NCBI GenBank assembly: GCA_913778905.1
Contig: CAJYYA010000010.1
Coordinates: forward strand, 1 to 64,000
Origin: an uncultured Naasia sp.
GTDB taxonomy: Bacteria > Actinomycetota > Actinomycetes > Actinomycetales > Microbacteriaceae
Direction: 5' to 3'
Length of the DNA: 64,000 bases
The notes below the pieces were generated by a model, which did not search any database, was not told the origin of the DNA, and was given only the letters and a program-made list of their open reading frames with translations. Position 1 is the first letter of the stretch, and each line of letters starts with the position of its first letter. This document shows positions 10,401-19,128 of this stretch, piece by piece. Made by a program: the position numbers and the translations under genes.

Positions 10401-12279
10401 CGAGTACAGCCCCGAGACCTGGGCCGCATTCACGGCTGTGCGCGAGGACGCGCGGGCAGCCGTGCAGGATCCCTCCGCTTTCGGCCTCGACGCCGAGGGC
10501 GCCGCCGCCCTCGCCACCCGCCTCGGGGCAGCAGCCGACCAGCTCGTCCCGAAGGACGTCAGCCCCGACGTCACCGATCTCGGCCTCCTGAGTATCGCCG
10601 CGTCGGACAGGACGCTGCCGGCGACGGTCGAACTCGACGGCGCCGAGGTTGCCGTCACCTGGAGTCCGTCGTCCGCGGCGAGCGCCGCCGCCACGGCGGA
10701 ACTCGCGACCTTCGTCGCCTCCGGTCGCACCACCGAGAAGCTCGCCTCCGGGCTCTACCAGCGCGTCAGCGCGACGCTGCTGGTCGCCCCGGGCAGTCTC
10801 GAGTACTTCATCGACTCGGGTGCCGTGGCCGCTGGTGACGGATCCGCCTGGGCTTCCGTCGCCGCGTCGCAGACGCTGCGGAACGACGCTGCCGACCAGC
10901 AGTGGGACGGCTCGTCGGCGGGGAAGGCCTGGGGGTATTCGACGGCCGCGACGGCCCGGTCGGCGGGCTCGCCGCAGGACTGGAGCAGCTCCTACCTCGG
11001 AGCCGACTACAACAAGCCGATCACCTACAGCCTCGCGCTGCCTGCTGGGTCGTACGACGTGGTCGGTGTGCAGGCTCCCCGCGCCGGGTTGACGACCAAC
11101 GTCTACTCGAAGGTCACTGCCGGTGGGTCCAGCACGACGAAGAATGCGACCTCGACGGGCGCCGCCACCCCCGTGTCGCAGCGCATCACGGTGGACGCCG
11201 ATACGGTCGTCACACTCGAGTTCGGCACGCAGGGCACCAGCGGGTACAACGCCCGTCTCGCGCTCGCCTACGTGCAGAGCGTCCCGAGGGATCTCGGCGT
11301 GATCGCCGCGATCGCGATCGACGACGAGCTGCCGACCTCGGTCACCGTGGGAGGCTCTTCGCAGGCCGTCCAGTGGGACGAGGACACGGCCTCGCAGAAG
11401 CGCAGCGACTACACCAAGCTCACCGTGACGGGTCGCCTCGTCGAGAGCGGCCAGCGAGTGATCGCGGGCTTCGAGGTCGTGCCGGATCGCCTCGTGTACT
11501 ACATCGATGCGGGAACCAACGGCGTGGACTCACCCCAGTACACGGCGGTCAAGGGGGCGGCCCAGCTCCGCAACGACAAGGTGGACCAGGTCTCGCCGGG
11601 CGCCGACCAGTGGGGTTACCTGGCCGAGGGCATGCGCGTGAAGTCCTCGACGGACATCGGCGACAAGTATTCGACCGGGTACTACCAGGACACGACCAAG
11701 CTCGCCTACCGTCTGCCGCTCGACGCGGGGACCTACACCCTGACCGGCGGGTTCACCGAGTGGTGGGGCACGAGTCGCACGATGAACCACACCGTGTCGC
11801 TCGACGGTGTCGAACTCGCCAAGGGGAACGTGCCGCTATCCGCGACCAGCACGCCGCTCGCAGCGTCGCTGACCTTCACGCTCGACGAGCCCGGAACCGT
11901 CGAGTATCTGGTGACCAACGAAGGCGCCGGGGGCGAGAAGCCGGTCATCTCGTGGCTCGCGGTCGCGGACCAGACCCCCGAGGCCCGCCCGCTGCTCGCC
12001 TCCGCGACGGTCTCTCCTCGATGCGTGGCAGGCAGGGTGGTCGTCGCGGTGACCGCGCAGAACGACGACTCGATCCCGCTGGCCATCACGGTGGACACGC
12101 CCTACGGATCCCGTAGCGCGGGAACGGTCGAGGCGGGCAAGCGGGCGGCGCTGTCCTTCTCCAGCCGCCTCGCGTCGGTGCCGGCCGGCACGGTCACGCT
12201 GACCGCGACGGCGACCGTCGACGGGCAGCCGCTCGCGCTGCGGCAGGACATCGAGCTGAAGTCCCTCACCTGCCGCTGA
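7441..12279 (+). pseudogene. Secreted GH59-like (galactocerebrosidase-type) multidomain glycosidase with an in-frame TAG
   Basis: One frame runs from the ATG at 7441 to 12279 (1,612 residues). A single TAG at 7852-7854 (codon 138) breaks it, so it is a nonsense-disrupted gene, a sequencing error, or read through. Residues 1-33 form a secretion signal ending AVAA. The catalytic barrel resembles GH59 galactocerebrosidase: FKGFGVLSAN, KIEMGNDRNTSTGP, a probable acid/base Glu198 in NPDVNETG, a probable nucleophile Glu307 in VWNSEGQST, and REPWSGW. Then come a LamG-like sandwich (about 665-825), another beta module (about 830-960), a FIVAR-like helical segment, and two Ig-like plus carbohydrate-binding pairs (about 1044-1280 and 1282-1510). 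A C-terminal beta domain lacks a sorting signal. Both catalytic residues lie after the stop. GAGGAA precedes the ATG. Confidence 0.8.
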
Positions 12280-12297
12280 CGGTCCACCGCCCCCACC

Positions 12298-12368
12298 CGC
12301 CCATGGAGCGAAGCGAAATGAAGGGTCCCTCCTCGGGTCTCTTCGTTTCGCTTCGCTCAACGGGCGAG
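12298..12368. repeat. Family A inverted repeat between convergent genes
   Basis: Arms CGCCCATGGAGCGAAGCGAA and TTCGCTTCGCTCAACGGGCG face each other across about 30 bp, forming a long hairpin. It fills the gap between the glycosidase stop and the 3' end of the leftward regulator, so it probably works as a two-way terminator. Confidence 0.85.
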
Positions 12369-12374
12369 CCCGGC

Positions 12375-13487
12375 TCAGTCGCGAGCGGCCGGAGCTGCGG
12401 TCGACCCGCGGACGTTGAGGGTCGGGCTGAGGACCACTCGATGCGCCGGGCGCGTCCGGTCCTCGAGCCGCTTCACCACCAGGTCGATCGCGGCCCGGCC
12501 GACAGAGGCGCGCGGCGGAGCGACGGCGGTCAACGCCGGCGTGAACAGTTCGGCCACCTCGTCGTCGTAAGCGATGACGGAGAGGTCTCCGGGCACCGAG
12601 ATACCCCGGTTGAGCGCAAGGTCGACGAAGGCCATCGCCTCCGGATCGGAGTGCACCAGGAGGGCGGTGACGTTGTTCGTGAGCGCGATGTCGAGCACCG
12701 TGTCGACCGCCGAGGAGAAGTCGGGGCTCGCCCGCGGGGGGAGGACCTCCTCGAAGTGGTCGCTCGGTGTGAGGCCGAGGTCGGCGCAGGCCGCCTGCCA
12801 CCCCGCGGTGATCTTCCGAGAGGTGGGGGAGTCGCGGGAGATGATGAGACCCACGCGACGGTGTCCGAGAGAAGCCAGGTGCCGGGCGGCCAGTACCGCG
12901 CCGAGGCCGTGGTCGGTGGTCACCGACTCGAGGGGCATCCCGTCGGCGAGCTGTCGGCCGTCGCGTTCGACGAGCACGCTCGGCTCAGCGGCCTCCGCCA
13001 GCCATTGGACGACGTCCTGCGCGTGCGGGGTCGCCGTGTTGGGGGCGACCACGAGCCCGCGGACACTCTCGTCCTGCACGAGACGCTCGAGCACGGGCCG
13101 CTCGTCCTGGAGTTCGTAGGACGCGCCACGGAGCCGGAGGCTGTAGCCATGCTGAGCGGCCTCGGCTTCCGCACCTCGCACGACACCGGGCCAGTAGTAG
13201 TTGAGCGACGGGACGAGGAACCCGATCGAGCCGAGCGCGGCCTGCGACTCGACCCGGCGCGAATCTCCGAGAGTCGGCGCGCCCCCCTGGGAGGGCACCG
13301 CTCCGCCGTGGACGCGGACGAGGAGGCCCTCTCGTTCCATCTGCGCGAGGTCGCGGCGGAGCGTGACGGGGGCGACGCCGAGCTCGTCCATCATGCGCGC
13401 CACGCGGACCACTCCGTCACGCGAGAGCGTCGCGAGCACGTGGGCACGGCGCTCTGCCGCGAGGGGTGCGTTGCCGATGTCGGTCAT
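12375..13487 (-). CDS. Hybrid transcription regulator: DeoR-type helix-turn-helix with LacI-type sugar sensor
   Basis: This 370-residue regulator pairs a DeoR-type N-terminus with a periplasmic-binding-protein-like sensor of the LacI class. The N-terminus has VTLRRDLAQMEREGLL near residue 41 and RVHGGAV near 58. The sensor has GFLVPSLNYYWPGVVRG near 89, HLASLGHRRVGLI near 195 and YDDEVAEL near 305. It should bind DNA and release or hold it on sugar binding. Its ATG overlaps the TGA of the lyase gene by 4 bp (ATGA), so the two are translationally coupled. Its likely operator is the dyad between the lyase and DUF2264 genes. It is a paralogue of the regulator at 27090-28211. Confidence 0.85.
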   Translation of the reverse strand: MTDIGNAPLAAERRAHVLATLSRDGVVRVARMMDELGVAPVTLRRDLAQMEREGLLVRVHGGAVPSQGGAPTLGDSRRVESQAALGSIGFLVPSLNYYWPGVVRGAEAEAAQHGYSLRLRGASYELQDERPVLERLVQDESVRGLVVAPNTATPHAQDVVQWLAEAAEPSVLVERDGRQLADGMPLESVTTDHGLGAVLAARHLASLGHRRVGLIISRDSPTSRKITAGWQAACADLGLTPSDHFEEVLPPRASPDFSSAVDTVLDIALTNNVTALLVHSDPEAMAFVDLALNRGISVPGDLSVIAYDDEVAELFTPALTAVAPPRASVGRAAIDLVVKRLEDRTRPAHRVVLSPTLNVRGSTAAPAARD

Positions 13488-15493
13488 CGTCCGTCCATTC
13501 CGTCGTTCGGATGCAGTTCTACCGCTACTCGGAGCCCGGTGTGGGATGTGACGTCGAGCGAAAGGCGGGTGAGTCGGGGCCCCCAGACATCGCGGAGCAG
13601 AGGATCGTCGAGTCGACGGATCTCCTGGGACACCTCGAGTCCGGCGGGCCAGGTCAGACGGACGGGGGTCGCTCCGTCCAGGGGGTGCACGTACGCGCCG
13701 TCGTCGACCAGGGACACCTCTCCGGCGATGATGAGACGGACCTCGGTGGGGGTGCGAGACTCGACCGGTTCGTCCGCGCCGTCACCGACCCCGTCCCGAA
13801 CCCATGCATCGACGATCTCGATGCGCTTCGCGGTCCGATCGAGCCGCGCCGTGCGCCGCCAGGACCGGATCGAGGTCGCCGGATACGCCTCGGCGATCTC
13901 GGCGGAGAACTCGACCTCGTCCGTCAGTGAGACGTTCACATCGGCCGCAGCGTAGTCGGGGCCGGGGAGCTGATCGTGTCCGTCGAGGGTCGGGGCGTTG
14001 TGCCAGCCGCTCTGCATGGTCCAGATGTCGTACCGGTCGGGGCCGAAGGTCTGCAGCGTGTAGGTCGGACGCCCGGCGTCGACGAGCACGGGCACCCCGT
14101 CGGAGGCGACCACGAAGGAGCCGACGTCGTTGTGGTTGTGGTGCTCGCCGTTGTGGCCGCCCTTGACCGCCAGGGTGAGGCCCGCGGAGGTTCCGGCCGT
14201 CGAGCGTGCGAGCAGTACCTGTGTGGACGGTAGCCAGACGTGGTGAGGAAGCGGTGAGGAGCCGGCGTCGGCATCCACCCACGCCGGGTCGGTGATGCCG
14301 CGGAGGAGGCGCCCGAGACCCTCGGTCTCGGTGGCGGCGGGGTGGCCTCGCCTCCGGTGGGCGGCCGCGTGAGCCGCAGCCTCCGCGTCGCCGACCGCGC
14401 GGGCGGCGCGGTGCAGCGCATGCCAGGGCTGCTCGACGGGCGGCCGGGCCTGCCCGTCGGCGAGGTTGAGATACCAGGGGCCGCCGAGATGCATGCGGTG
14501 GGGGAACGCGACGGTGGCGCGGAGGGCGGGGACGGAGAAGCCGTCGAGCGTCCCGCCCGTGGCGTGACGGAGGACTTCGAGCGCCTCCAGAGCGCGGCAC
14601 GCGCCGTTCCACCAGTACGCGTAGCCCTCGTCGATGGCACCGTCCTCGGGGAGGACCGAGACGTAGCGATCGAGTCCTTGGATGCACAGGTCGACGATCT
14701 CGGCGCGCGTGTCCGCTTCAGCCGGGCCGTCGAGGAGCCGCAGGGCGGCGACGAGAACGTTGCCGTGGATCCAGGGATTCCAGTTGTGCACGTCTCCGTC
14801 GAGGCCCAACCAGTGCCAGTCGCGTCGGGCGAGGAACGGCTCGAACACCCGGACCCGCGCCTCGTGGCGGACCCGTGCGCGAAGGCCGGGGAAGCGTTCC
14901 TCGAGCTCGTGGCCCAGCAGGTGGTCGATCCACGCGAGCTGCGCGACCGCTTCGCCGGCCCCGAGATCGAGGAACGGTGCCGTCACGTCGGGCAGGACGC
15001 GCCCCTGCGCGGCGAACGCGTCGTCGTGAGCGGGCCAGCACCATGAACTCTGCTCGCACAGCAGCCACGTCCCGTCGAGGACCTCCGCGAGCTCGGCGTC
15101 GCCGAGCGTGACGGCGGCCGCGACGGTCGCGCGGCTCAGACGTCGCTGCCTCTCGAAGGCGACGTCCTCCCAGCCGGTCCTGTCGCCGTCTGCGTGGACG
15201 CGAGCGGCGGCCGACGCCCTCGGTGAGACCCAGTCGGTGCCCCTCTCCTCGGCGGCGATCCGGAGGATCCGATCGATCGCGTTCCTGTCGGACGATCCCT
15301 CGACCGCCCATATCGAGCGATCGGCCGCGGTCGGCAGGGCGAAGGCCGACTCGGAGGGGATGAGCGCCTCGCCGATGAGGACTCGGCGAGCGGGTGCCGT
15401 CGTGGGGGAGTCTGAGAAGAGCGCGTCATCGAGGCGGCCGCGGAAAGCTTCCGTCTCGTCTTCTGACACCTCGTGCCACGTCGTCGTGCTCAC
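13484..15493 (-). CDS. Heparinase II/III family polysaccharide lyase-like protein
   Basis: This 669-residue protein resembles the heparinase II/III superfamily, whose members cleave uronic-acid glycans by beta-elimination and leave unsaturated uronyl ends. An N-terminal alpha toroid includes DVHNWNPWIHGNVLVA near residue 232 and DGAIDEGYAYWW near 282. It is followed by the hallmark HHNHNDVGSFVV near 450, WHNAPTLDGHDQL near 496, and a C-terminal beta-sandwich. The GTG at 15493 is preferred over an ATG 13 codons upstream because GAAGGAG sits at ideal distance on the leftward strand. No signal peptide is visible, so it may act inside the cell on imported oligosaccharides. It is co-transcribed with the regulator and divergent from the DUF2264 operon. 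The exact glycan is unknown. Confidence 0.85.
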   Translation of the reverse strand: MSTTTWHEVSEDETEAFRGRLDDALFSDSPTTAPARRVLIGEALIPSESAFALPTAADRSIWAVEGSSDRNAIDRILRIAAEERGTDWVSPRASAAARVHADGDRTGWEDVAFERQRRLSRATVAAAVTLGDAELAEVLDGTWLLCEQSSWCWPAHDDAFAAQGRVLPDVTAPFLDLGAGEAVAQLAWIDHLLGHELEERFPGLRARVRHEARVRVFEPFLARRDWHWLGLDGDVHNWNPWIHGNVLVAALRLLDGPAEADTRAEIVDLCIQGLDRYVSVLPEDGAIDEGYAYWWNGACRALEALEVLRHATGGTLDGFSVPALRATVAFPHRMHLGGPWYLNLADGQARPPVEQPWHALHRAARAVGDAEAAAHAAAHRRRGHPAATETEGLGRLLRGITDPAWVDADAGSSPLPHHVWLPSTQVLLARSTAGTSAGLTLAVKGGHNGEHHNHNDVGSFVVASDGVPVLVDAGRPTYTLQTFGPDRYDIWTMQSGWHNAPTLDGHDQLPGPDYAAADVNVSLTDEVEFSAEIAEAYPATSIRSWRRTARLDRTAKRIEIVDAWVRDGVGDGADEPVESRTPTEVRLIIAGEVSLVDDGAYVHPLDGATPVRLTWPAGLEVSQEIRRLDDPLLRDVWGPRLTRLSLDVTSHTGLRVAVELHPNDGMDGR

Positions 15494-15521
15494 CGTTGCT
15501 CCTTCGCGAGGTCGATACCCC

Positions 15522-15598
15522 ACAGTAGTCATAACGATCAGAAACGATCAAGACAATTCTGGATCAGTCTTGATCTGATCCATTCGGATTGCTACGCT
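15522..15598. promoter_or_regulatory. Divergent promoters with a shared dyad operator
   Basis: A perfect inverted repeat has arms GATCAAGAC at 15546-15554 and GTCTTGATC at 15567-15575. The right arm contains TTGATC (15570-15575), which is 17 bp from TACGCT (15593-15598), giving a rightward promoter. The left arm contains TTGATC on the other strand (15546-15551), which is 18 bp from TACTGT (complement of 15522-15527), giving a leftward promoter. One bound dimer would cover both -35 boxes. Confidence 0.7.
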
Positions 15599-15643
15599 CC
15601 CAAAAGTCGCCACCGCAGGCGACACGCAGTCAAGGGAGACGAC

Positions 15644-17620
15644 GTGACGATCGAGCACCAGCACGACCTCTCGTCCACCTCGTTGTCCAGCCTCACCGCC
15701 GGCCCCGAGTGGTCGCGCGACGACCTCGTGGCCTACGCGGACCGCCTCCTCGGTGCTGCCCGTCGCCATGCCTCGCCCGGTCACGGCCGGATCGTCTTCC
15801 CCGGCCGCGAGGGCGGTTACGGAGCCGCCGTCGACGGCCTGGAAGGGTTCGCGCGTACGTTCCTCCTCGCGGGTTTCCGACTCGTCGGCGCCCGCGGCGA
15901 AGGTCTCGACGACCTCGCGGAGTTCTACCGCCGCGGCATCGCCACCGGGGTCGACCCCGAGGCGGCCGATCGTTGGGTGCGCATGGACGAGCACGCGCAG
16001 GCGAAGGTCGAGGCGGCCTCTCTCGCCCTCGTGCTCGACATGACGCGGCCGTGGATCTGGGACCGGCTCGACACGCTCACCCAGGAGCGGGTTGTCGCCT
16101 ACCTCGCCCCGGTCGTCGGCGACGACACCTACCCGAAGACCAACTGGCTGTGGTTCCGCGTCGTCGTCCAGACCTTCCTGCGTTCCGTCGGCGGACCCTG
16201 GTCGGCCGATGACATCGACGCCGACCTGGCGCTGCACGACTCCCTCGTCCGCGAGGACGGGTGGATCTCGGACGGCGAGCACCGAGCGTTCGACCACTAC
16301 GTCGGGTGGGCGCTGCACGTCTATCCCGTGCTCTGGTCGCGCATGCAGGGCGCCGCCGAGCTCGCAGCGGGTCGGACCACCGACGATGTCGCACTGCTCG
16401 ACCGGTTCCTGCAGGACGCCGTCGCCCTCGTCGGTGCCGACGGATCCCCGCTCATCCAGGGCCGCAGTCTCATCTATCGCTTCGCCGCGGCCGCACCGTT
16501 CTGGGTCGGCGCCATCGCCGAGGTGCCGAGCGTTCCTCTCGGGCGGCTGCGCCGTGCCGCCACCTCGATCGTCGCCCACTTCGCCGAACGCGACGTTCCC
16601 GGCGCGGACGATGTGCTCACCGTCGGCTGGTTCGACGAATGGCTCCCGCTCGCACAGTCCTACTCGGGAACGGGGTCTCCCTACTGGGCGGTCAAGGGAC
16701 TTCTCGGTATCGCGCTCCCTTCGGAGCACCCGGTCTGGAGCGCCGAGGCGTCGGCGCTGCCCATCGAGTCGGTGGACGACCTGCGGGTCGTGCGAGCCGC
16801 GGGCTGGGCCGTATCGGGCACGGCGGCCGACGGCATCGTCCGGATCGCCAACCACGGCACCGACAAGGCGCTCCCCGGATCCACCCTCGGCGACAGCCCG
16901 CTCTATGCCCGCATCGGCTACTCGACGGCGACCGCGCCGCTCGCGAACGAGGGCGCGTGGAACGAGCCCCTCGAGCAGAGCGTCGCCCTCGTCGATGCTC
17001 GTGGCCGTGCGACCCATCGCACCGGTATGGAACTTCTGGACGTCCGGGTCCAGGACGACGCCGACGGCCGTGTGGCCATCGCGGCGTCGAGGGCCGACGC
17101 GCACTGGCTGGAGCCCCACCCGTCCGAGCACCGGCACGGATCCGGGCTCGCGGGCGATGCGGAACCCGTGGCCGTCCTGACGGTCGTGTCGATCCTGCGC
17201 GGTCCGTGGGAGGTCCGGCTCAGCCGGGTGGACGGCCTCGCATCGACCATGGACCCCGAGTCGCTTCGCCTCCGCGTCGGCGGCTGGGCCGTGGCCGCAG
17301 ACACCACCTCGCACCGCGTCTCACGGAAGGCCGCGGTCGCCGTCGCGCAGGGAGTGCGCAGCGCCATCCGTCCGATCCTGGGCGACGCGCAGGCGCTCGT
17401 GCATCTGCGTCGCGATGCGAGCCCGCTCGGTCCCGACGCCGTCGTACCCGTCACCGAGCAGCGCGTGAGGGTCGGCGAGTGGGCGGCCACCCTGCTCGAG
17501 CTCACCCGCGGGGAGCTCGGCACCCCACCCGAGGCGGACGTCGTGATCGACGAACGTCTCGGCGAGACCACCGTCCGGGTCGTCTGGCCCGACGGGACGG
17601 CGACCATCGGTCGCCTCTGA
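15644..17620 (+). CDS. DUF2264 domain-containing protein, putative glycan-processing enzyme
   Basis: This 658-residue protein matches the DUF2264 family. These proteins are mostly found in polysaccharide-utilisation loci and have no assigned activity that I can state with confidence. The N-terminal half is rich in aromatic and acidic residues, as in alpha-toroid folds (DYGGYGAAVDGLEGFART-like and YPKTNWLWFRVVVQTFL stretches). The C-terminal half looks like beta-sandwich. It has no signal peptide. The GTG at 15644 follows AAGGGAG at a good distance. It is the first gene of the eleven-gene rightward run and shares its operator with the lyase gene. That makes a role on the same oligosaccharide likely, but this is an inference from position. 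Confidence 0.8.
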   Translation: MTIEHQHDLSSTSLSSLTAGPEWSRDDLVAYADRLLGAARRHASPGHGRIVFPGREGGYGAAVDGLEGFARTFLLAGFRLVGARGEGLDDLAEFYRRGIATGVDPEAADRWVRMDEHAQAKVEAASLALVLDMTRPWIWDRLDTLTQERVVAYLAPVVGDDTYPKTNWLWFRVVVQTFLRSVGGPWSADDIDADLALHDSLVREDGWISDGEHRAFDHYVGWALHVYPVLWSRMQGAAELAAGRTTDDVALLDRFLQDAVALVGADGSPLIQGRSLIYRFAAAAPFWVGAIAEVPSVPLGRLRRAATSIVAHFAERDVPGADDVLTVGWFDEWLPLAQSYSGTGSPYWAVKGLLGIALPSEHPVWSAEASALPIESVDDLRVVRAAGWAVSGTAADGIVRIANHGTDKALPGSTLGDSPLYARIGYSTATAPLANEGAWNEPLEQSVALVDARGRATHRTGMELLDVRVQDDADGRVAIAASRADAHWLEPHPSEHRHGSGLAGDAEPVAVLTVVSILRGPWEVRLSRVDGLASTMDPESLRLRVGGWAVAADTTSHRVSRKAAVAVAQGVRSAIRPILGDAQALVHLRRDASPLGPDAVVPVTEQRVRVGEWAATLLELTRGELGTPPEADVVIDERLGETTVRVVWPDGTATIGRL

Positions 17621-17631
17621 AGAACCCGGTT

Positions 17632-17646
17632 CCGTGCCAGGCACGG
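17632..17646. repeat. Short dyad between the DUF2264 and binding-protein genes
   Basis: CCGTGCC and GGCACGG flank a single base. It may be a small mRNA hairpin that protects or separates the highly expressed binding-protein message. No other support is visible. Confidence 0.35.
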
Positions 17647-17698
17647 ATCGGCAGCCTGACGGGCCCGATGAAGGTCCCGCAATCACAAAGGAGTACGA

Positions 17699-18997
17699 AT
17701 GAAGCGCAAGTTCGCAGCTGCGGCCGGTTTCGCCGTAGCCGTCTCGCTCTCGTTGGCCGCGTGCAGCGGAGGGGGCGACGCCTCGACTGAGCCCAGTGGC
17801 CCCGTGACCCTGTCCGTCTCGGGCTGGGCACTCGACACCACGCCCGAGTTCCAGGACCTGGCCGACGCCTTCACCGCGCAGAACCCCGACATCACCGTCG
17901 AGGTCAAGGGTTACGACGCGACCGAATACAACACCCTGCTCACCGCGGACCTCGCGGCGGGAAGCGGACCGGACATCATCACGCAGAAGGAGGTCAAGTT
18001 CGTCCCGACCTTCGTCGAGGGCGGTCAGCTCCTCGACGTGTCGGACGTGCAGCTCCCCGACGGCATCAGTGGCGCGTCCTCCTACCAGGTCGACGGCAAG
18101 AGCTACGCGGTGCCCTACCGCAACGACTCGTGGGTGCTCTTCTACAACAAGAACCTCTTCGAGCAGGCCGGCGTCGACCAGCCCGACGGCACCTGGACGT
18201 GGAAGGACTACAACGACGCCGCCGACAAGCTGAACGCGGGCCTGGCCGGAGCCGGCAGCGCGGCGAAGGCCGCCTACCTCCACCGCTGGCAGTCGACCGT
18301 CCAGGGCTTCGCGAACGCGCAGTCGGGCGGTGACATCCTCGCGGGCGACTACTCCTACATGCAGCCGTTCTACGAGCGTGCGCTTTCGATGCAGAGCTCG
18401 GGCGACCAGGTCGACTACAACACCAGCGCGGCCAACAAGCTCACCTACCAGGGCGAGTTCGGCAAGCAGAACGCCGCGATGATGCCGATGGGCACCTGGT
18501 TCGTCGCGACTCTCATCGCGCAGCAGGCCTCCGGCGACGCGGACGACTTCGAGTGGGGTATCGCCCCCATCCCGCAGAACTCCGCCTCGACCACGGGCCT
18601 CGACAAGACGCCCGTGACCTTCGGCGACCCGACCGGGTTCGGCATCAACGCCAACATCGACCAGTCCAAGGTCGCCGCGGCGAAGAAGTTCCTCGCCTTC
18701 GCCGCCGGTGAAGAGGGCGCCCAGGTGCTCGCGAAGATCGGCATCACGCCGGCCCTGCTGTCCGACTCCGTCGTCGAGACCTACTTCGCCGTCGACGGTG
18801 CCCCCACCGACGACCTGTCGAAGTTCGCGTACTCGACCCACGAGGTCCTCCCCGAGAACCCGACGTCGAACAAGGCGGCGGCGATCCAGGGGATCCTCAA
18901 CGACATGCACTCGGCGATCATGTCCGGCTCGGTGTCGCCCGCCGACGGACTCAAGGAGGCCCAGGCCCGCGTGGCCAGCGAGGTCGGCGTCGGCTGA
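17699..18997 (+). CDS. ABC transporter sugar-binding lipoprotein
   Basis: This is the extracytoplasmic solute-binding component of a carbohydrate ABC importer (CUT1 type). The 432-residue precursor has a lipoprotein signal, MKRKF followed by a hydrophobic stretch and LSLAAC with the modified Cys at residue 22. AAGGAG precedes the ATG. The mature part has the bacterial extracellular solute-binding family 1 pattern, with PVTLSVSGWA at the start, GSGPDIITQKEVKF near residue 91, YAVPYRNDSWVLFYNKNLFE near 137 and GTWFVATL near 265. The two permease genes follow directly. Given the neighbours, the ligand is probably a uronate-containing oligosaccharide. Confidence 0.92.
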   Translation: MKRKFAAAAGFAVAVSLSLAACSGGGDASTEPSGPVTLSVSGWALDTTPEFQDLADAFTAQNPDITVEVKGYDATEYNTLLTADLAAGSGPDIITQKEVKFVPTFVEGGQLLDVSDVQLPDGISGASSYQVDGKSYAVPYRNDSWVLFYNKNLFEQAGVDQPDGTWTWKDYNDAADKLNAGLAGAGSAAKAAYLHRWQSTVQGFANAQSGGDILAGDYSYMQPFYERALSMQSSGDQVDYNTSAANKLTYQGEFGKQNAAMMPMGTWFVATLIAQQASGDADDFEWGIAPIPQNSASTTGLDKTPVTFGDPTGFGINANIDQSKVAAAKKFLAFAAGEEGAQVLAKIGITPALLSDSVVETYFAVDGAPTDDLSKFAYSTHEVLPENPTSNKAAAIQGILNDMHSAIMSGSVSPADGLKEAQARVASEVGVG

Positions 18998-19128
18998 TCC
19001 CCCCGTCGGACGTGGATCGGCGTCGAGCGCCGATCCCGTCCGACACCCCGCATGACCGGTGGCCGGCCGTCCCCTTCGACGGCGCGGCCGGCCGCCACCA
19101 TCCGCTCCACCTCTCCAAGGAGTCCCAC

